Shown in pieces: positions 1 to 10,454 of a DNA stretch of 64,000 nucleotides. Under the pieces are notes generated by a model. It ran no database searches and was not told the DNA's origin. It saw nothing but the letters and a program-made list of their open reading frames with translations. Each line of letters opens with the position of its first letter. The first letter of the stretch is position 1. Both the position numbers and the translations under genes were made by a program. Source of the stretch: Serripes groenlandicus (taxonomy: Eukaryota > Mollusca > Bivalvia > Cardiida > Cardiidae); NCBI GenBank assembly GCA_031761405.1, contig JASEVX010000011.1, forward strand, positions 21,169,996 through 21,233,995. Direction: 5' to 3'.

Positions 1-86
1 ACAAATATTTTCCCTAGTTTTGTATAGAACTTTTTAAAGTCGTCTGCTGCAAATTTCTAATACCAGTATGTGGGAGAAAAGGTTAA
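1..86 (-). mobile_element. TTAA-MITE, cut by window edge
   Basis: The L end is on the right: GTCGTCTGCTGC, then TATGTGGGAGAAAAGG and TTAA. The rest of the copy lies outside the window. Confidence 0.75.
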
Positions 87-474
87 TAAATGAGCCATGC
101 CAAGTGAAAAACAACCCTCCGCGAGAAACTGAAAAGAATTGGCACGGCAATCAAATTGCATTCTCAAACTGATCATTTTAGCTACTATCTTAACCCTATC
201 TCGCATACAAAAAATCTCCAGCAAACGACTTGTAAACATCAAGGCAAACAATAGTGCAATTTATAGTGTTGAAAACATCAGCAATTTCAACTTTTCCCTG
301 TCTGGGTGTGTTTATAGTGCCATTTTCACCTGATGCTCCAGTTTAGTTGCAGCAATAAAAACCTATTGTATACAATGTACCTGTCAAATATATCCGACTT
401 TGAAATATGGCTATAAAGCACACAAAAAACTTAAACTTAAAGTTATAACATACATAGTTAGCCTCATAAAAATG
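87..474. other. No gene seen
   Basis: AT-rich sequence with only short scattered similarity to MITE interiors (for example GTTGAAAACATC near 268). No coding signal or RNA gene seen. Confidence 0.5.
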
Positions 475-651
475 GTCCCACTTACAACACATTTGTAGCA
501 GACAACTTTGAAAACATCTTTGCCAAAAGCATTGAAAATTTCTATAAATAAAGGTATAATTTCCGAAACAAGTTGAAAACATTATGGCAAAAGTACTTAT
601 TTTGAAAAGTCGTCTGCTGCAGAGGCATCAAAAAGCGTTGTTTGTACTTAA
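475..651 (+). mobile_element. TTAA-MITE, degenerate
   Basis: Old copy. The left part has ACAACACATTTGTAGCAGAC and the right part has GTCTGCTGCAGAGGCATC. The central palindrome is reduced. The right TTAA is shared with the next copy. Confidence 0.7.
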
Positions 652-765
652 CCCTTTCCCTCAATGGACCCTCATATAGACGCTTTCTGACGACTCTGCA
701 GCAGACAGCTTTTTAAAAACATAGTGACAAAAGAAGAAATTGTTCATTAGATTTAGATTTTCCTT
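648..765 (-). mobile_element. TTAA-MITE, R half only
   Basis: Starts at the shared TTAA with CCCTTTCCCTCA, then a short repeat of the CCCTCATA stretch, then the R end with GACGCTTTCTGACGACTCTG. The L half is lost. Confidence 0.75.
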
Positions 766-931
766 TTTCATAAATTACTGGCAGTTTTCAACAATATTCA
801 ATGGAAGATATGTATCATCCTCCAAAAAATCAGTCTTGAGAAAGCATGCCATAATAAACTAACAGCAGAAAGATGATGCTATGTCCCCCCTACTGCTATG
901 TCAGGTGATACAATTGGTTTCTCGGACACAT

Positions 932-1037
932 TGACTTCTGAAATCCTTGTGGCAAAAGGAGAAATTGGTTATCCCGTTAGCAAAATTATTTCAAATGAAC
1001 TCAATAACTTTACTTTCATTTACATAGAGTTGCCATA
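932..1037 (-). mobile_element. TTAA-MITE relic
   Basis: Interior sequence (TTGTGGCAAAAGGAGAAATT) followed by a decayed L arm (ACTTTCATTTACATAGAG). Neither terminus survives. Confidence 0.4.
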
Positions 1038-1045
1038 GTTGTGCG

Positions 1046-1275
1046 TTAACCCTTTCCCTCATACGACAATTCTGCAGCAGACGACTTTGAATGTGTTTTG
1101 TCAAAAAATAGAAAATCTCTACAATTGAATGGATAACCTATGACTAAAAGTGGAAAACATTGTGGCAAAAGGAGAAATTACACGTTTTGTGCAATTTCTT
1201 CTTTTGTCACTATGTTTTCAAAAAGCCGTCTGCTGCAGAGGCGTCAGAAAGCGTCTATATGAAGGAAAGGGTTAA
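1046..1275 (+). mobile_element. TTAA-MITE, full length
   Basis: Complete 230 bp copy with TTAA on both sides. L terminus CCCTTTCCCTCATACGACAA, L subterminal CTGCAGCAGACGAC, central palindrome with a CACGTTTTGTG loop, R subterminal GTCTGCTGCAGAGGCGTC and R terminus ATGAAGGAAAGGG. Good reference copy for the young subfamily. An open frame through it is a by-product of the repeat, not a gene. Confidence 0.93.
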
Positions 1276-1547
1276 TTATGTTTGCAAACTTATCTGCTGC
1301 CCATTCGTTGTCTGTGGGGAAGGAGAAGACAAACATGTTAAATACATACCATAGTCTATCCATATTTTTCAGTGGTAATCGTCTGCAGTATCTTTCACTT
1401 TAAACAGTTTCTGAAAAGAAACAAGTTTTTTTTATTTAAACATGAAAATATGCAATGTATATATCACTTTGACAGCATCACAATGGGGGCAAATGCGTTA
1501 TATCATTTATTCACATGTAAATAATTGCCATTTATTTGAAGTATACG

Positions 1548-1685
1548 CATGAACTTTCGAAATGTATAACACATTGTGGGAAAAGAAGGAATTGCTTTTT
1601 TTTAGCAAATTTCCTTTTCAACAATGTTACAGAAGTGATCTGCTGCTGAGAGGTCAAAAACCTCTCCTGAGAGAAATGGAAAAAT
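1548..1685 (+). mobile_element. TTAA-MITE, degenerate
   Basis: Interior CACATTGTGGGAAAAGAAGG, a decayed palindrome and GATCTGCTGCTGAGAGGTC are recognisable. The L terminus is missing. Confidence 0.5.
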
Positions 1686-1716
1686 TGATAGTAACTGTTC
1701 CATTATTATCTGATCT

Positions 1717-1976
1717 TTAACCCTTTCCTCATATAGACGCTTTCTGATGCCTCTGCAGCAGACAGCTTTTTGAAAACATAGTGACATATAGACGCTTTCT
1801 GAGGCCTCTGACGGCTTTTTGAAAACGTGGTGATCGACAGAAGAAGAAATTGCTCAAAACAAGCAATTTCTCCTTTTGCCACAATGTTTTCCACTTTTAG
1901 TCATATGTTGTTATCCATTCAATTATAGAGATTATAGTAGTCTGCTGCAGAATTGTTGTATGAGGGAAAGAGTTAA
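1717..1976 (-). mobile_element. TTAA-MITE with duplicated R end
   Basis: TTAA on both sides. The R end appears twice: ATATAGACGCTTTCTGATGC at about 1731 and ATATAGACGCTTTCTGAGGC at about 1786. The second joins the rest of the element, so the copy is about 30 bp longer than normal. Confidence 0.88.
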
Positions 1977-2014
1977 ACCTCTTGAGTGGTCAAAAATGAA
2001 CATTATGGCGCATA

Positions 2015-2229
2015 TTTGTTTTTAAAAACATTTTGGCAACAGGGAAAGGTGCTCCTTTTGCCACTAGAAGTTTTCAAACCAATTGACCTATTTCATCAGA
2101 GACATTTAAATACATGTTACTGTTCTAATATATCTCTGATTTCCTTTCTAGAGATATTCCATGGTTTGCCTAGTTGTTGTCAAAGATGTCTGCTGCATAT
2201 TTCTTGAATGCAGGAGAGGTTTTAGTTAA
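2015..2229 (-). mobile_element. TTAA-MITE, old degenerate
   Basis: Faint interior TTTTGGCAACAGG and L arm ending GTCTGCTGCATATTTCTTGA, then a decayed terminus and TTAA. Confidence 0.5.
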
Positions 2230-3107
2230 GGTCTTCCCGAAAAAATAAATATGCATGTATCATAATGTTAAAACTATATTATTACCAAATCAGTTATCAG
2301 AACAAGAAGTAACACATTGTGAACACAAAATATTATTCTATGTTCATTTTAAATGCCATCTCATTTCTTTAATTTTCTATTAATTAACAATAATAAATTA
2401 ATAAAATAAAATGATTCAATATTTAGAATTGTCCTTACTTAAATTTGTATTAACTTCCAATCCTATACACAGCATATAAAGAAATCATTGATAATAATTC
2501 ACTTACAAATAAATCCTTCCTCTTACACCCACTACAATTAAGTGAATGATCAAATTGCAGAAGAATTCCACCATAAAAGTCCACACCTGTATGACACCTT
2601 TCAACCAAACTGATTTCTCGTTCAGATACACTTCAAATAGGATAAGTCATCAACTTGACCACACAACATTTTTTTTTTTTATCTTGATCGATCTTCAAAA
2701 TCTACCAGGATTGTGAAACAATGACAACAAAAACTTAAAGTCTTATGAAACATATTATTGACAACAATGCCTTAATTTCTAGTTGATTGGTTTGATGAAA
2801 CAAGCAAACCCTGTCAATGCCCTGTCAATCATTGTTAAATACCTGTCTAATCGCACCTTATCCTTCATCAATTAGCCACATTTTTTACTCAACTACCTTA
2901 GGTGTGAAAACCCCTTACATCCAATGCGCACTGTATTTTATATTCAATACAATGTTATACAAATATTTTATTGATTTGAAACTGTAGACACAAATACATA
3001 GTATTTATGTTTCTGCTTAAACTTGGAGAAAATATATGGTTAAATAGGAAAAATATAAACACATGGATTTTTATAATATGTTAAAGCCATTTCCTCCTAC
3101 TGTACTG
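2230..3107. other. AT-rich stretch, no gene seen
   Basis: About 880 bp without recognisable MITE, SINE, coding frame or RNA gene. Possibly unique host sequence. Confidence 0.5.
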
Positions 3108-3422
3108 CAACAATGTTTTCCACTTTATTAAATTAGTTTTCTTTCATTTACAAATTTATTCCATATTTCTGTCTAGATATATTCAGTCGCCTGCTGCAGA
3201 TTTGTTATAAGACGCTTTCTGACACCTCTGCAGCAGACAGCTTTTTTGAAAACATAGTGACAAAAGAAGAAATTGCTCAAAACGAGCAATTTCTCCTTTT
3301 GCCACAATGTTTTCCAATTTTAGTCATAGGTTATCCATTCGATTATAGAGATTTTCTATTTTTCTGACAAAATATGTTCAAAGAAGTCTGCTGCAGAAAT
3401 GTCGTATATGGGAAAGGGTTAA
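3108..3422 (-). mobile_element. Two TTAA-MITEs fused without a TTAA
   Basis: An old minus-strand L half (3108-3205, ending CGCCTGCTGCAGATTTGTTA) runs straight into a young minus copy starting at AAGACGCTTTCTGACACC. The terminal CCCTTTCCC and TTAA at the junction are missing. The younger copy is otherwise intact and ends GGGAAAGGGTTAA. Confidence 0.8.
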
Positions 3423-3478
3423 TTAATGCATATAAATATTGCATTTTTATCAGTAACTTCTTCTCTTTGTTTGGAATT

Positions 3479-3613
3479 GTTACCTTTTTCCAACATACAA
3501 CAAATCTGCAGCTGACTTTAATAGTTAAAACATCATTTCAATAATATGAAAAATCCTTGTAAAAGAAAGTTAGTTGTCTGTTTCAGATACATCTGAATAA
3601 GGGAAAGAGTTAA
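3479..3613 (+). mobile_element. TTAA-MITE, internally deleted
   Basis: L end CTTTTTCCAACATACAACAA with ATCTGCAGCTGAC, then a short interior and a decayed R end GGGAAAGAG plus TTAA. The central palindrome is missing. Confidence 0.6.
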
Positions 3614-3960
3614 AGAGTTAATGAAGAGGATATATATTTTTCAAAAACATAAGACTTATTGTGTTTTTGTTTTGAAAGAAAGGAGAGAATTAAATCTCCT
3701 TACAAACAGCATTTGGAGGCCAGCAGTCCCTTATGTTTCAATCAACACCTCCAAATATCCAGAACAATGGAAAGTGCTTACTGAATTAAAATCTGTCAAA
3801 AGATCTGAGGGATATTTCCATTACTCTAGACTGTTTGTCTGTCATGTTTGTTTGCACATTTTATACAGTTTATGTACAAACAATGCAGGGTGTCTTGCAC
3901 CTAAAACATTTCTCAAAACAGTTAAGTTGCAAAGTTAATTCATACTCCCAGAACTTGCTA
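3614..3960. other. No gene seen
   Basis: A 105-codon open frame spans this stretch (3621-3938). It has no recognisable domain and no supporting context, so no gene is called. Confidence 0.4.
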
Positions 3961-4264
3961 ATTACCCTGTCCTACTACAAATCTGCAGCAGATGACTTCG
4001 AAAACAATTGGAAAATCCCTTTAAATGAAAATACAATAATTGAATATATAGTTGTCTTGAAAACATGGTGACAAAAAGAGAAATTGCTCGTCTCGAGCAA
4101 TTTCTTCTTTTGTCGCCATGTTTTCAAAAAGCCTCCTAATAAATGGAGCTTTTAATGTGCTCAGGTGAGGTACAAGTCATGGCAAAATTATGAGCAAATT
4201 TCTCCTTTTAAAATTGTCTCATGCTGCAGAGGTCCCAAAAGCATATTTATGTTGAAAACGTTTA
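3961..4264 (+). mobile_element. TTAA-MITE plus adjoining R-half fragment
   Basis: The first copy has AAATCTGCAGCAGATGAC and the palindrome GAAATTGCTCGTCTCGAGCA, with its R end truncated near 4135. A second R half (GAGCAAATTTCTCC, then CATGCTGCAGAGG) follows at 4171-4264. Confidence 0.65.
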
Positions 4265-4544
4265 AGCAGAATAAAATGCCAAAATTTACCTGGTGGCTTC
4301 ATAACAATTATCCTCTATATGACACTGTTATAATAATGCTATTAATGACATAAGTAAATAGTCCTAATCTGAGGCTTTAACAAATTTCAGGTATTTAGTT
4401 AGATAAGATTTGTGTAATACCCTAACATAATTATGAAATTTAAACCTGTTTACCCAATAAATTATTTTTAAAGCATTACAAATTCAATTCGGAAAGACAA
4501 TTTTAATACAATGAGTTGATAACACTTTAAGGGTAAAGAATTTG
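4265..4544. other. No gene seen
   Basis: AT-rich spacer without recognisable elements. Confidence 0.4.
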
Positions 4545-4592
4545 TTTTGTTTGTTTGTTTGGAGTTTAACGCCGCTTTCAACAGCTTTTAAG
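4545..4592 (-). mobile_element. SINE tail fragment
   Basis: GTTTGTTTGTTTGGAGTTTA then ACGCCGCTTTCAACAG is the reverse complement of the SINE tail. Head and body are absent. Confidence 0.7.
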
Positions 4593-4715
4593 GGTAAAGA
4601 AGAAATTGCTAACAGGAAAATATACTGGTAGCAAACATTGACACTTCCTTGACGACTTTTGAAAACATTTTAACTGAATGAGCAATCAGCAATTTCTACT
4701 TTTGCCCCTACATTC

Positions 4716-4945
4716 TTAACCCTTTCCCTCATATAGACGCTTTCTGATGCCTCTGCAGCAGACAGCTTTCTGAAAACATAGTGACAAAAGAAGAAATTGC
4801 ACAAAACGTGCAATTTCTCCTTTTGACACAATGTTTTCCACTTTTAGTCATAGGTTATCCATTCAATTATAGAGATTTTCTGTTTTTTGACAAAATATGT
4901 TCAAAGTCGTCTGCTGCAGAATTGTCATATGAGGGAAAGGGTTAA
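4716..4945 (-). mobile_element. TTAA-MITE, full length
   Basis: Complete 230 bp copy with TTAA on both sides and the CAC/GTG loop class (GCACAAAACGTGC). L end reads GTCGTCTGCTGCAGAATTGT. Nearly identical to the other young copies, so a recent insertion. Confidence 0.93.
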
Positions 4946-5489
4946 ATCAAACTAATATATCCAAAGGAGATTTATACCCTGAGATGATTTCAATGTCGTC
5001 TGCAGCAGGTTCCCTGTATGTGAGGAAAGGGTTTTCAAAAAGCAAAAAAACAAAATTAAGCTGCATGCAGACATGTTAAAAGTGGTTCAATCAGGGAAAG
5101 ATTGCATCCTTTTTCAAGTAATTCTATGCATAATTTGTTTTCAGGAATAATAAATAGGAATAGAAGTAACAATTCAATTCAAGTCAGGTATTCTGTAATG
5201 GACCTTTTTTAATCATGACATTTTTCGTGTTTTCACTCATTTCCAGCCATTTAAAGTAATTTCAAGGTGCAGTTAAACCTCAAAAACAATTAAATCCTAC
5301 CTTTTCTACCGCTATAATGCTGCAGAGGCATTCAAAGGAAGATGCTTCCACTATACATGTCTAAAGATTGGTTCGAGCTAAACACTTTTTTCGACATTAT
5401 TTCACTAATTTCCATCAATCTGTAGAAATCACCTACCCATGTATCTCTTGGCTTTCTCAAACCAGTATTTCAATCAACATTTATCTGGC
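4946..5489. other. Mostly featureless, one MITE end fragment
   Basis: At about 4985-5034 a decayed L end (AATGTCGTCTGCAGCAGG, then GAGGAAAGGG) is visible. The rest is AT-rich and holds no gene. Confidence 0.45.
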
Positions 5490-5697
5490 TTAACTTGTTG
5501 ACGCATCTGCAGCAGTCGACTTTTAAAAACATTGAAGGAGAAATTGCTCAAGATGAGCAATTTCAATTTTTGCAACAATGTCTTCAAATTTGTTCAGTAA
5601 TTATACTTTCATTTATTATAAGACATTTTCCATGTTTTGGAATAATCGTTTTTCAAAGTCGTCTGCTGCATATTTGTTGTATGTGGGAAAGGGTTAA
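5490..5697 (-). mobile_element. TTAA-MITE, old type
   Basis: TTAA on both sides. R end decayed, palindrome GAAATTGCTCAAGATGAGCA present, L arm ending GTCGTCTGCTGCATATTTGT and TATGTGGGAAAGGG. A 121-codon frame crosses it and is an accident of the repeat. Confidence 0.8.
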
Positions 5698-5829
5698 TTT
5701 CCACACATACTTTTCAATGCATTGGTGGAAGACAAATGGCGAAAGTCATGATTATATTTATAAATCATCAGAGAGAAAGTTGGTTCAAACACACAAACCT
5801 GTGATTGAAAGTCCTTACCAACTGAGCGA

Positions 5830-5953
5830 TTGCAACAATGTTTTCAACTCTATTCAATAACTTTTATGGAGACTTTTTTTTATTTTTGCTTAGATATTTG
5901 TCATTTGCAGAACATTAAGAGGTTTAGTCATGACTATAGAAATGGAAGAGTTA
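5830..5953 (-). mobile_element. TTAA-MITE, L half relic
   Basis: TGCAACAATGTTTTCAACTC and CTATTCAATAAC match the L arm. The terminus is decayed to GGAAGAG plus TTAA. Confidence 0.5.
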
Positions 5954-5965
5954 ATGGAGACAGTT

Positions 5966-6241
5966 CACCCTTTCCCACTTGTCATGAATCTGCAGCAGAC
6001 AACATTGAAGAGTATCCAGGTTAACATATAATACATCTCTATAAGTTAAAAGTATTTTTTTATTGAATAGAGGTAAAAACATTGTGGAAAAATAAGAAAT
6101 TTGTCCTTTCGCTAGAATGACTTCAAAAGTCATCCGCTTCATAGGTTTGTTTGTTCTCTGGAGTTGCTTAGCCTCGCTCTCGGCTATAAAGCTAGTTTGT
6201 TTCATAGGCATCAGAAAGCGTCTGTAATTGGGAAAGGGTTT
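5966..6241 (+). mobile_element. TTAA-MITE with a 60 bp internal insert
   Basis: L end CACCCTTTCCCACTTGTC with CTGCAGCAGACAAC, and R end GGCATCAGAAAGCGTCTG then GGGAAAGGG. Near 6148-6208 the R arm is interrupted by about 60 bp containing TTAGCCTCGCTCTCGGCTAT. The repeated TTCATAG on both sides of the insert could be its duplication. Confidence 0.7.
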
Positions 6242-6365
6242 GCTGGAGACAATTAACCAACTGTATCAATCGGCTAACAGCCAATCAAAGAAGGACAAGT
6301 TCAAATGGCGACCAATTTTATGAGCTTCCTTTTATTAGATGATTGACCAGGCAGTTTTTGCCTTT

Positions 6366-6540
6366 CACCCTTTCCCCCACATACAACAAATCTTCAGCGG
6401 CCGACTTTAAAACCATCTAGGCAATAGAATGTAATATCACTGTGTACATGAAAGAATGATTCTAGAAAAGAGTTGGAAAACATTGTTGCCAAAAAGAGTA
6501 ACTGGTCCTAATTGAGTAATATCTGCTACGAAAGCAATTC
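6366..6540 (+). mobile_element. TTAA-MITE, R end lost
   Basis: CACCCTTTCCCCCACATACA, then ACAAATCTTCAGCGGCCGAC, and interior GAGTTGGAAAACATTGTTGC. No R terminus. Confidence 0.65.
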
Positions 6541-6689
6541 TAAAGATCATGAGACTAAAAAGATGTCGCCTAACTTTAATTTTGTTAAAGACTCCGAACA
6601 CTTTTTTATTACAAAAAGGATGTCTGCTTTGTTTGTATGGAATACCATGCTGCATTCAATAATTCTTCAGTCTTTCGCTGCATTTCCAC

Positions 6690-6990
6690 TACTGGTCTAC
6701 TTATCCTGACACCAACGAGTCAGTTGTCGAGTCAGTTGTTGTAATGTAACCCCACAATACTGAGCCCCACAGAGGGTAAGACATTACAACCATTTTAAAA
6801 GGATGCAGCCTTTTTAGTCCGTCAAAGTCATGTTGTCAATTGTTTAAGTTAAACATTATTCCAGCATTTCCTGGGTAAGTTACCAGTACTACTGGTCCAT
6901 TTATCCTGACACCAGCTTCAGAGAAAAGTGTTCAGCAAACACTGACATTGATGAGCTAATTTCACCCCTTGACCATCATAGCCAGCAGAC
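6690..6990 (-). mobile_element. SINE fragments
   Basis: Two pieces of the same SINE body: ACTACTGGTCTACTTATCCT with GACACCA at about 6690-6720, and AGTTACCAGTACTACTGGTC with CATTTATCCTGACACCAGC near 6885. Heads are lost. Confidence 0.6.
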
Positions 6991-7269
6991 AGTGAAAAAT
7001 TTAGTGGGGACAATTAATACCTCTACTGCAAACATAAATTAAAGAGGTAAAAAGAGGTTGTGTTTGTACCAACACAGACAGTACACCCGTTTTTTTTCAT
7101 TGAAGAAGCCGAAGTAATAAAACATGGGTGAAAGTATGTTAATTATAATACTTAAAAGGACAACAATCTCTCGACTCTGTTAAAATAGACTCCCATCCAC
7201 AGTCACAGGCATTTACCTGATACCCTTTTTTAATCCAAAGTACAGCCACATTGATGTCTATTGTGAAAG
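6991..7269. other. No gene seen
   Basis: No recognisable repeat or gene apart from short homopolymer runs. Confidence 0.4.
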
Positions 7270-7430
7270 ACAGTGATAGTAGTAGTAGTGATACAGTAGT
7301 AGAGCGCTGGTCTCTTGTAACAAAGGTCCCAGGTTTGAATCCTGTGATGAGTGGATTCTGCATTTGGGATTTTTCCACACAAACGGCACGAGTACTGGTT
7401 AAGTCTCCAGGAAGCATATATCAAGCGTGA
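7270..7430 (+). mobile_element. Decayed tRNA-derived SINE
   Basis: The head AGTAGTAGAGCGCTGGTCTC then TTGTAACAAAGG and CCCAGGTTTGAATCC resembles the A and B boxes of a tRNA, with a TGT at the anticodon position. It lacks a proper acceptor stem, so a SINE head is more likely than a tRNA gene. Confidence 0.55.
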
Positions 7431-7555
7431 TTAATATAAGCTGATAGCTTGTCTTGCAATCGATGTAAAATATATAAGTTTATAAACAAAACTAAACCAA
7501 TACAGCTGACGGCATTGAAAATGCTGGGCAAAAGCAGGGAGAATCTATATTACTG

Positions 7556-7630
7556 AAAGCAAAATTATTGAATAGAGTTGAAAACATTGTTACATTAGAA
7601 GACATTATGAGCATATGTTTTTTCCCTGCT
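7556..7630 (+). mobile_element. TTAA-MITE fragment
   Basis: TTATTGAATAGAGTTGAAAA then CATTGTTACATTAG matches the middle of old copies. No ends survive. Confidence 0.5.
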
Positions 7631-7873
7631 TCCCTGCAGCAGTGAACCTCACATAAATTTCCTCCAAGGCAATGCAACAATCCCATATTGGTTTTTAGCC
7701 CATTGGTGAAACAACGAATGATCCTCATCACAATGAATTATATCAATCATCAGAAGGAATAAATGGCCAAGCCCAGGTTCAAACTCATGACCCCTGGATT
7801 GGTTGCCCTCATCTTTACTTACAGAGCTATTTCAGTTCCAACAAATTTATTTCTGAGAGTCAGGATCGAAATA

Positions 7874-8040
7874 TAACCCTTTCTCACATTCTTCTTGCCG
7901 AACATCTCATTAAATGAAGGTATAATAACTGAAATCATTGTGGCAAAAGGAGAAATTGCTAGTTTTGAGCAATTTCTTCTTTTGTCAGATTGTTTTCAAG
8001 TCTTCTGCTGCAAATGCATTCATATGTAAGAAAGGGTATA
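7874..8040 (+). mobile_element. TTAA-MITE, L arm shortened
   Basis: L terminus CCCTTTCTCACATTC, then an abrupt switch to GAACATCTCATTAAATGAAG, intact palindrome and R end ending AAGAAAGGGTA. The CTGCAGCAGAC block of the L end is deleted. Confidence 0.75.
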
Positions 8041-8114
8041 ACATGACAGTCTGCTGAAAATTAATAGCAATCCATCAATACTCATACTGTGATCCACTGG
8101 TACCAAAGCTAGTG

Positions 8115-8195
8115 GAGTGCCTGCAGCCAGAATCCAGACCATTGGGCTGAAGGAGGAGGGCCTCCGACTGTAACAAGTCTTGTATATTAATCATT
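8115..8195 (+). repeat. Dispersed repeat fragment (copy 1)
   Basis: Matches 9123-9203: GCAGCCAGAATCCAGACCAT here, GCAACCAGAATCAAGACCAT there. Both continue to GTCTTGTATATTAATCATTA or its variant. Family unknown. Confidence 0.6.
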
Positions 8196-8202
8196 AAGTG
8201 AT

Positions 8203-8560
8203 TTCCACATAATATAACAAATCTGCAGCGGATGACTTTGAAAATTGGGAAATCTATATAAAGGAAAACAAAAATTATTCAAAAGATTTGCTATCATTGT
8301 CGCAAAAGTAGAAATTACTCAGTGAAATGAAAACATTTCGACTAAAGGAGAGAAAATGTGCACAATGTTTTTAAACAAGAGCACCACGTACTGCACAGAC
8401 GCTCGACTGATAGAAAACAGAAACAGAAAAAAAGCTGAGCTGAACAAAAAACCTTAACGGGATGACCACGCCGCCACCAACGACCACGCTAGGGTCATAA
8501 CAATAGCTCTCGTTTTTTTCAAAAGTCGAGCTAAAAATCATCTACAATAGGAAAGGGTTA
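8203..8560 (+). mobile_element. TTAA-MITE interrupted by another element
   Basis: Old copy with CCACATAATATAACAAATCT and GCAGCGGATGAC. Its R arm is split at CACAATGTTTTTAAA by the element at 8374-8537 and resumes with TCATCTACAATAGGAAAGGG. Confidence 0.7.
8374..8537 (+). mobile_element. AACAAGAG...CTAAAAA element, short form
   Basis: Begins AACAAGAGCACCACGTAC and ends AAAAGTCGAGCTAAAAA. Inserted in a TTAA-MITE arm right before a T. No target duplication is visible. A related copy is at 62967-63093. Confidence 0.7.
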
Positions 8561-8574
8561 CGAGCATGAAATGA

Positions 8575-8676
8575 AACTGGAGTTATTTCTCCTTTTGCCA
8601 CAACATTTTTAAAAGTTGTCTGCTGCCGAGACACATCAAAATGTGCCTACTAGTGCCATGGGAAAGGCAAGGTTAA
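8575..8676 (+). mobile_element. TTAA-MITE, R half
   Basis: TTATTTCTCCTTTTGCCACA, then TTGTCTGCTGCCGAGACACA, a decayed terminus and TTAA. The L half is absent. Confidence 0.6.
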
Positions 8677-8701
8677 CAGTTCAAGTCAATAATAGTGTTT
8701 T

Positions 8702-8928
8702 TCCTCTTTCCCACATACAACAAATCTGCAGCAGTCGACTTTTGAAAGTATTTTCACAAAAATTGCTAATTCTTTTTTAAATATTAATATAATCATAGAG
8801 TTGAAAACATCCTTGCAAAAGGAGAAATTGCTCATTATGAGCAATTTCTCCTTTTGCTACAATGTTTTCAAAAGGCATCTCACTGCTGCTGAGGCTTCAG
8901 AAAGCGTCTACAAGTGGGAAAAGGATAA
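8702..8928 (+). mobile_element. TTAA-MITE, old type, near full length
   Basis: L end CTCTTTCCCACATACAACAA with CTGCAGCAGTCGAC. The palindrome is well preserved (AGAAATTGCTCATTATGAGC). R end is GCTTCAGAAAGCGTCTACAA then GTGGGAAAAGG. Flanks have drifted from TTAA. Confidence 0.8.
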
Positions 8929-9122
8929 ACTTGGAATAAACTGATTTTGTCACCGACAATGAAAAGGAAAAATCCTACACCATCATGTTCATAAATCAAG
9001 AGCTTTGAGAGAGTTGGGCCCTTTGTTAGCTGCATCCATATTTGGAGATCTATAGATCTCCTCTGTACAAACTGCTGTATGCAATAAATAACACAGTGAA
9101 GACATTGAACTGTTATTCACCA

Positions 9123-9203
9123 GGGTGCAACCAGAATCAAGACCATTGTCCTCACAGAGGAGGACCTCTGACCTGGAACCAGTCTTGAATATTAAGCATA
9201 AAC
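9123..9203 (+). repeat. Dispersed repeat fragment (copy 2)
   Basis: Second copy of the sequence at 8115-8195. It contains GGAGGACCTCTGACCTGG and ends AGTCTTGAATATTAAGCA. Confidence 0.6.
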
Positions 9204-9238
9204 ACAATTCTGCAGCAGATGACTTTGAAAATAGTTTG
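9204..9238 (+). mobile_element. TTAA-MITE L-end fragment
   Basis: Only AATTCTGCAGCAGATGAC and TTTGAAAATAG remain. Confidence 0.5.
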
Positions 9239-9420
9239 GTTACTAAGTTACCAGTACTACTGGTCCATTTATCCTGACACCAGCAAGTCAGTTGCAATGC
9301 TGACCCAAAAACCCAGAGCACCAAGAAGGGAAAGCCATTATAACCGTTTTCAAAGTTTAAAGTATGACCCGTCCACAGGGATTAAACCCATGCACCCACT
9401 CTACTACTACACAACATAGA
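9239..9420 (-). mobile_element. SINE, minus strand
   Basis: Body TTACCAGTACTACTGGTCCA and TTATCCTGACACCAGC, then the decayed tRNA-like head at right (CACTCTACTACTACAC). Same family as 9617-10452. Confidence 0.7.
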
Positions 9421-9616
9421 CAGTCCTCCTTTCCCAGATACATAAGACTTGAGACGCCTTTCCAGTTTGAATTGTTTGCCCAGCGCATCAATCGTAATGC
9501 TATCCCCGCAAACCTAAGTGCCAAGGAGTGAACTCTTTTAACATCATTGATTTGAATAACCTTGAACCAAACCTGGGTCATCCTCTCTGGAGGTGGACAT
9601 TATTATCACTAGTATT

Positions 9617-10452
9617 GCTTTGATGGTGTAGTGGTAGAGCGTCCGTTTCAGGTGTGGGAGGTCATGGGTTCGATCCCTGGCTGGGTAATAACAAAGACTT
9701 TAAAAAATGTAGTAATGGCTGCCCTCTGTTGAGGTTTGCATTATGACTGACTAGTGTCAGGAATGGACCTGAGTAGTACTGGTAAATTACCAAGGATATG
9801 CCGTGATATAAATGAACAAGAGGCCCAAGAGGGCCAGTATCACTCCACTACCATTAGGCGAAAATTAAATCTCCAAACAGCGCGTCCCCTGGTGGCCATG
9901 TTTTTTGACCAATCAACATGGCTTGAAGGAATCTGATAGAGGAACACCCTAGGAACATTTCTACAAAATTATTTGAAAATCAGCCTGACACTTTCAGGAG
10001 AAGATTTTTTAAGTTTTCACTAGCCATATAAGGCAAAATAGCCCCGCCCCCTGGAGGCCATGTTTTTCAATCAACTTTGCTTGTAGGAATCTGATAGAGG
10101 GTCGCCAAGGAACATTTCTACAAAATTATTTGAAAATCTGCCTAAAACACTTTCGAAGGAGAAGTTTTTTTAAGTTTTCTTCTTTCGGTTGTCATGAAAA
10201 CCAGAATTTTGCATGGATCCAGAAAAATTGAAGGAATTTAGGAGAGGACATTGAGAGGATGCTTCCTGATAATGAAGTTTCATCCCAATTGGCCAAGTGG
10301 TTAGGGAGGAGAAGTCGTTGGAAGCAAACAGTTTATGGACGCATACACGGATGCACAACAGACAATTCACCCATGACATAAGCTCGACTGGCTTTCAGCC
10401 ACTGAAGCTAAAAATTGTAAAAAGCGGCATAAAACACCAAACAATCAATCAG
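9617..10452 (+). mobile_element. tRNA-derived SINE, split by another element
   Basis: Head TGGTGTAGTGGTAGAGCGTC (A box) and GGTCATGGGTTCGATCCCTG (B box). Body contains GACTGACTAGTGTCAGG. The tail is broken after GATATAAATG by the element at 9815-10414 and resumes AAAAAGCGGCATAAAACACC then AAACAATCAATCA. Confidence 0.82.
9815..10414 (+). mobile_element. AACAAGAG...CTAAAAA element
   Basis: 5' end AACAAGAGGCCCAAGAGGGC can fold as a hairpin. 3' region has TAAGCTCGACTGGCTTTCAG then CCACTGAAGCTAAAAA, a second hairpin just before the end. Inside are two similar segments (CATTTCTACAAAATTATTTG at about 9956 and 10101). No coding frame. It sits in a SINE tail, directly before TTGT. Confidence 0.75.
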
Positions 10453-10454
10453 TC

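Noticed and set aside
1160..1354. Recurrent open frames starting MWQKEKLHVLCNFFFCHY at several places
   Set aside because: They are translations of the TTAA-MITE palindrome and R arm. The similarity comes from the DNA repeat, frames break at copy ends, and no codon-level conservation is seen.
5495..5860. 121-codon open frame
   Set aside because: It starts in a TTAA-MITE and runs through its palindrome. No domain recognised.
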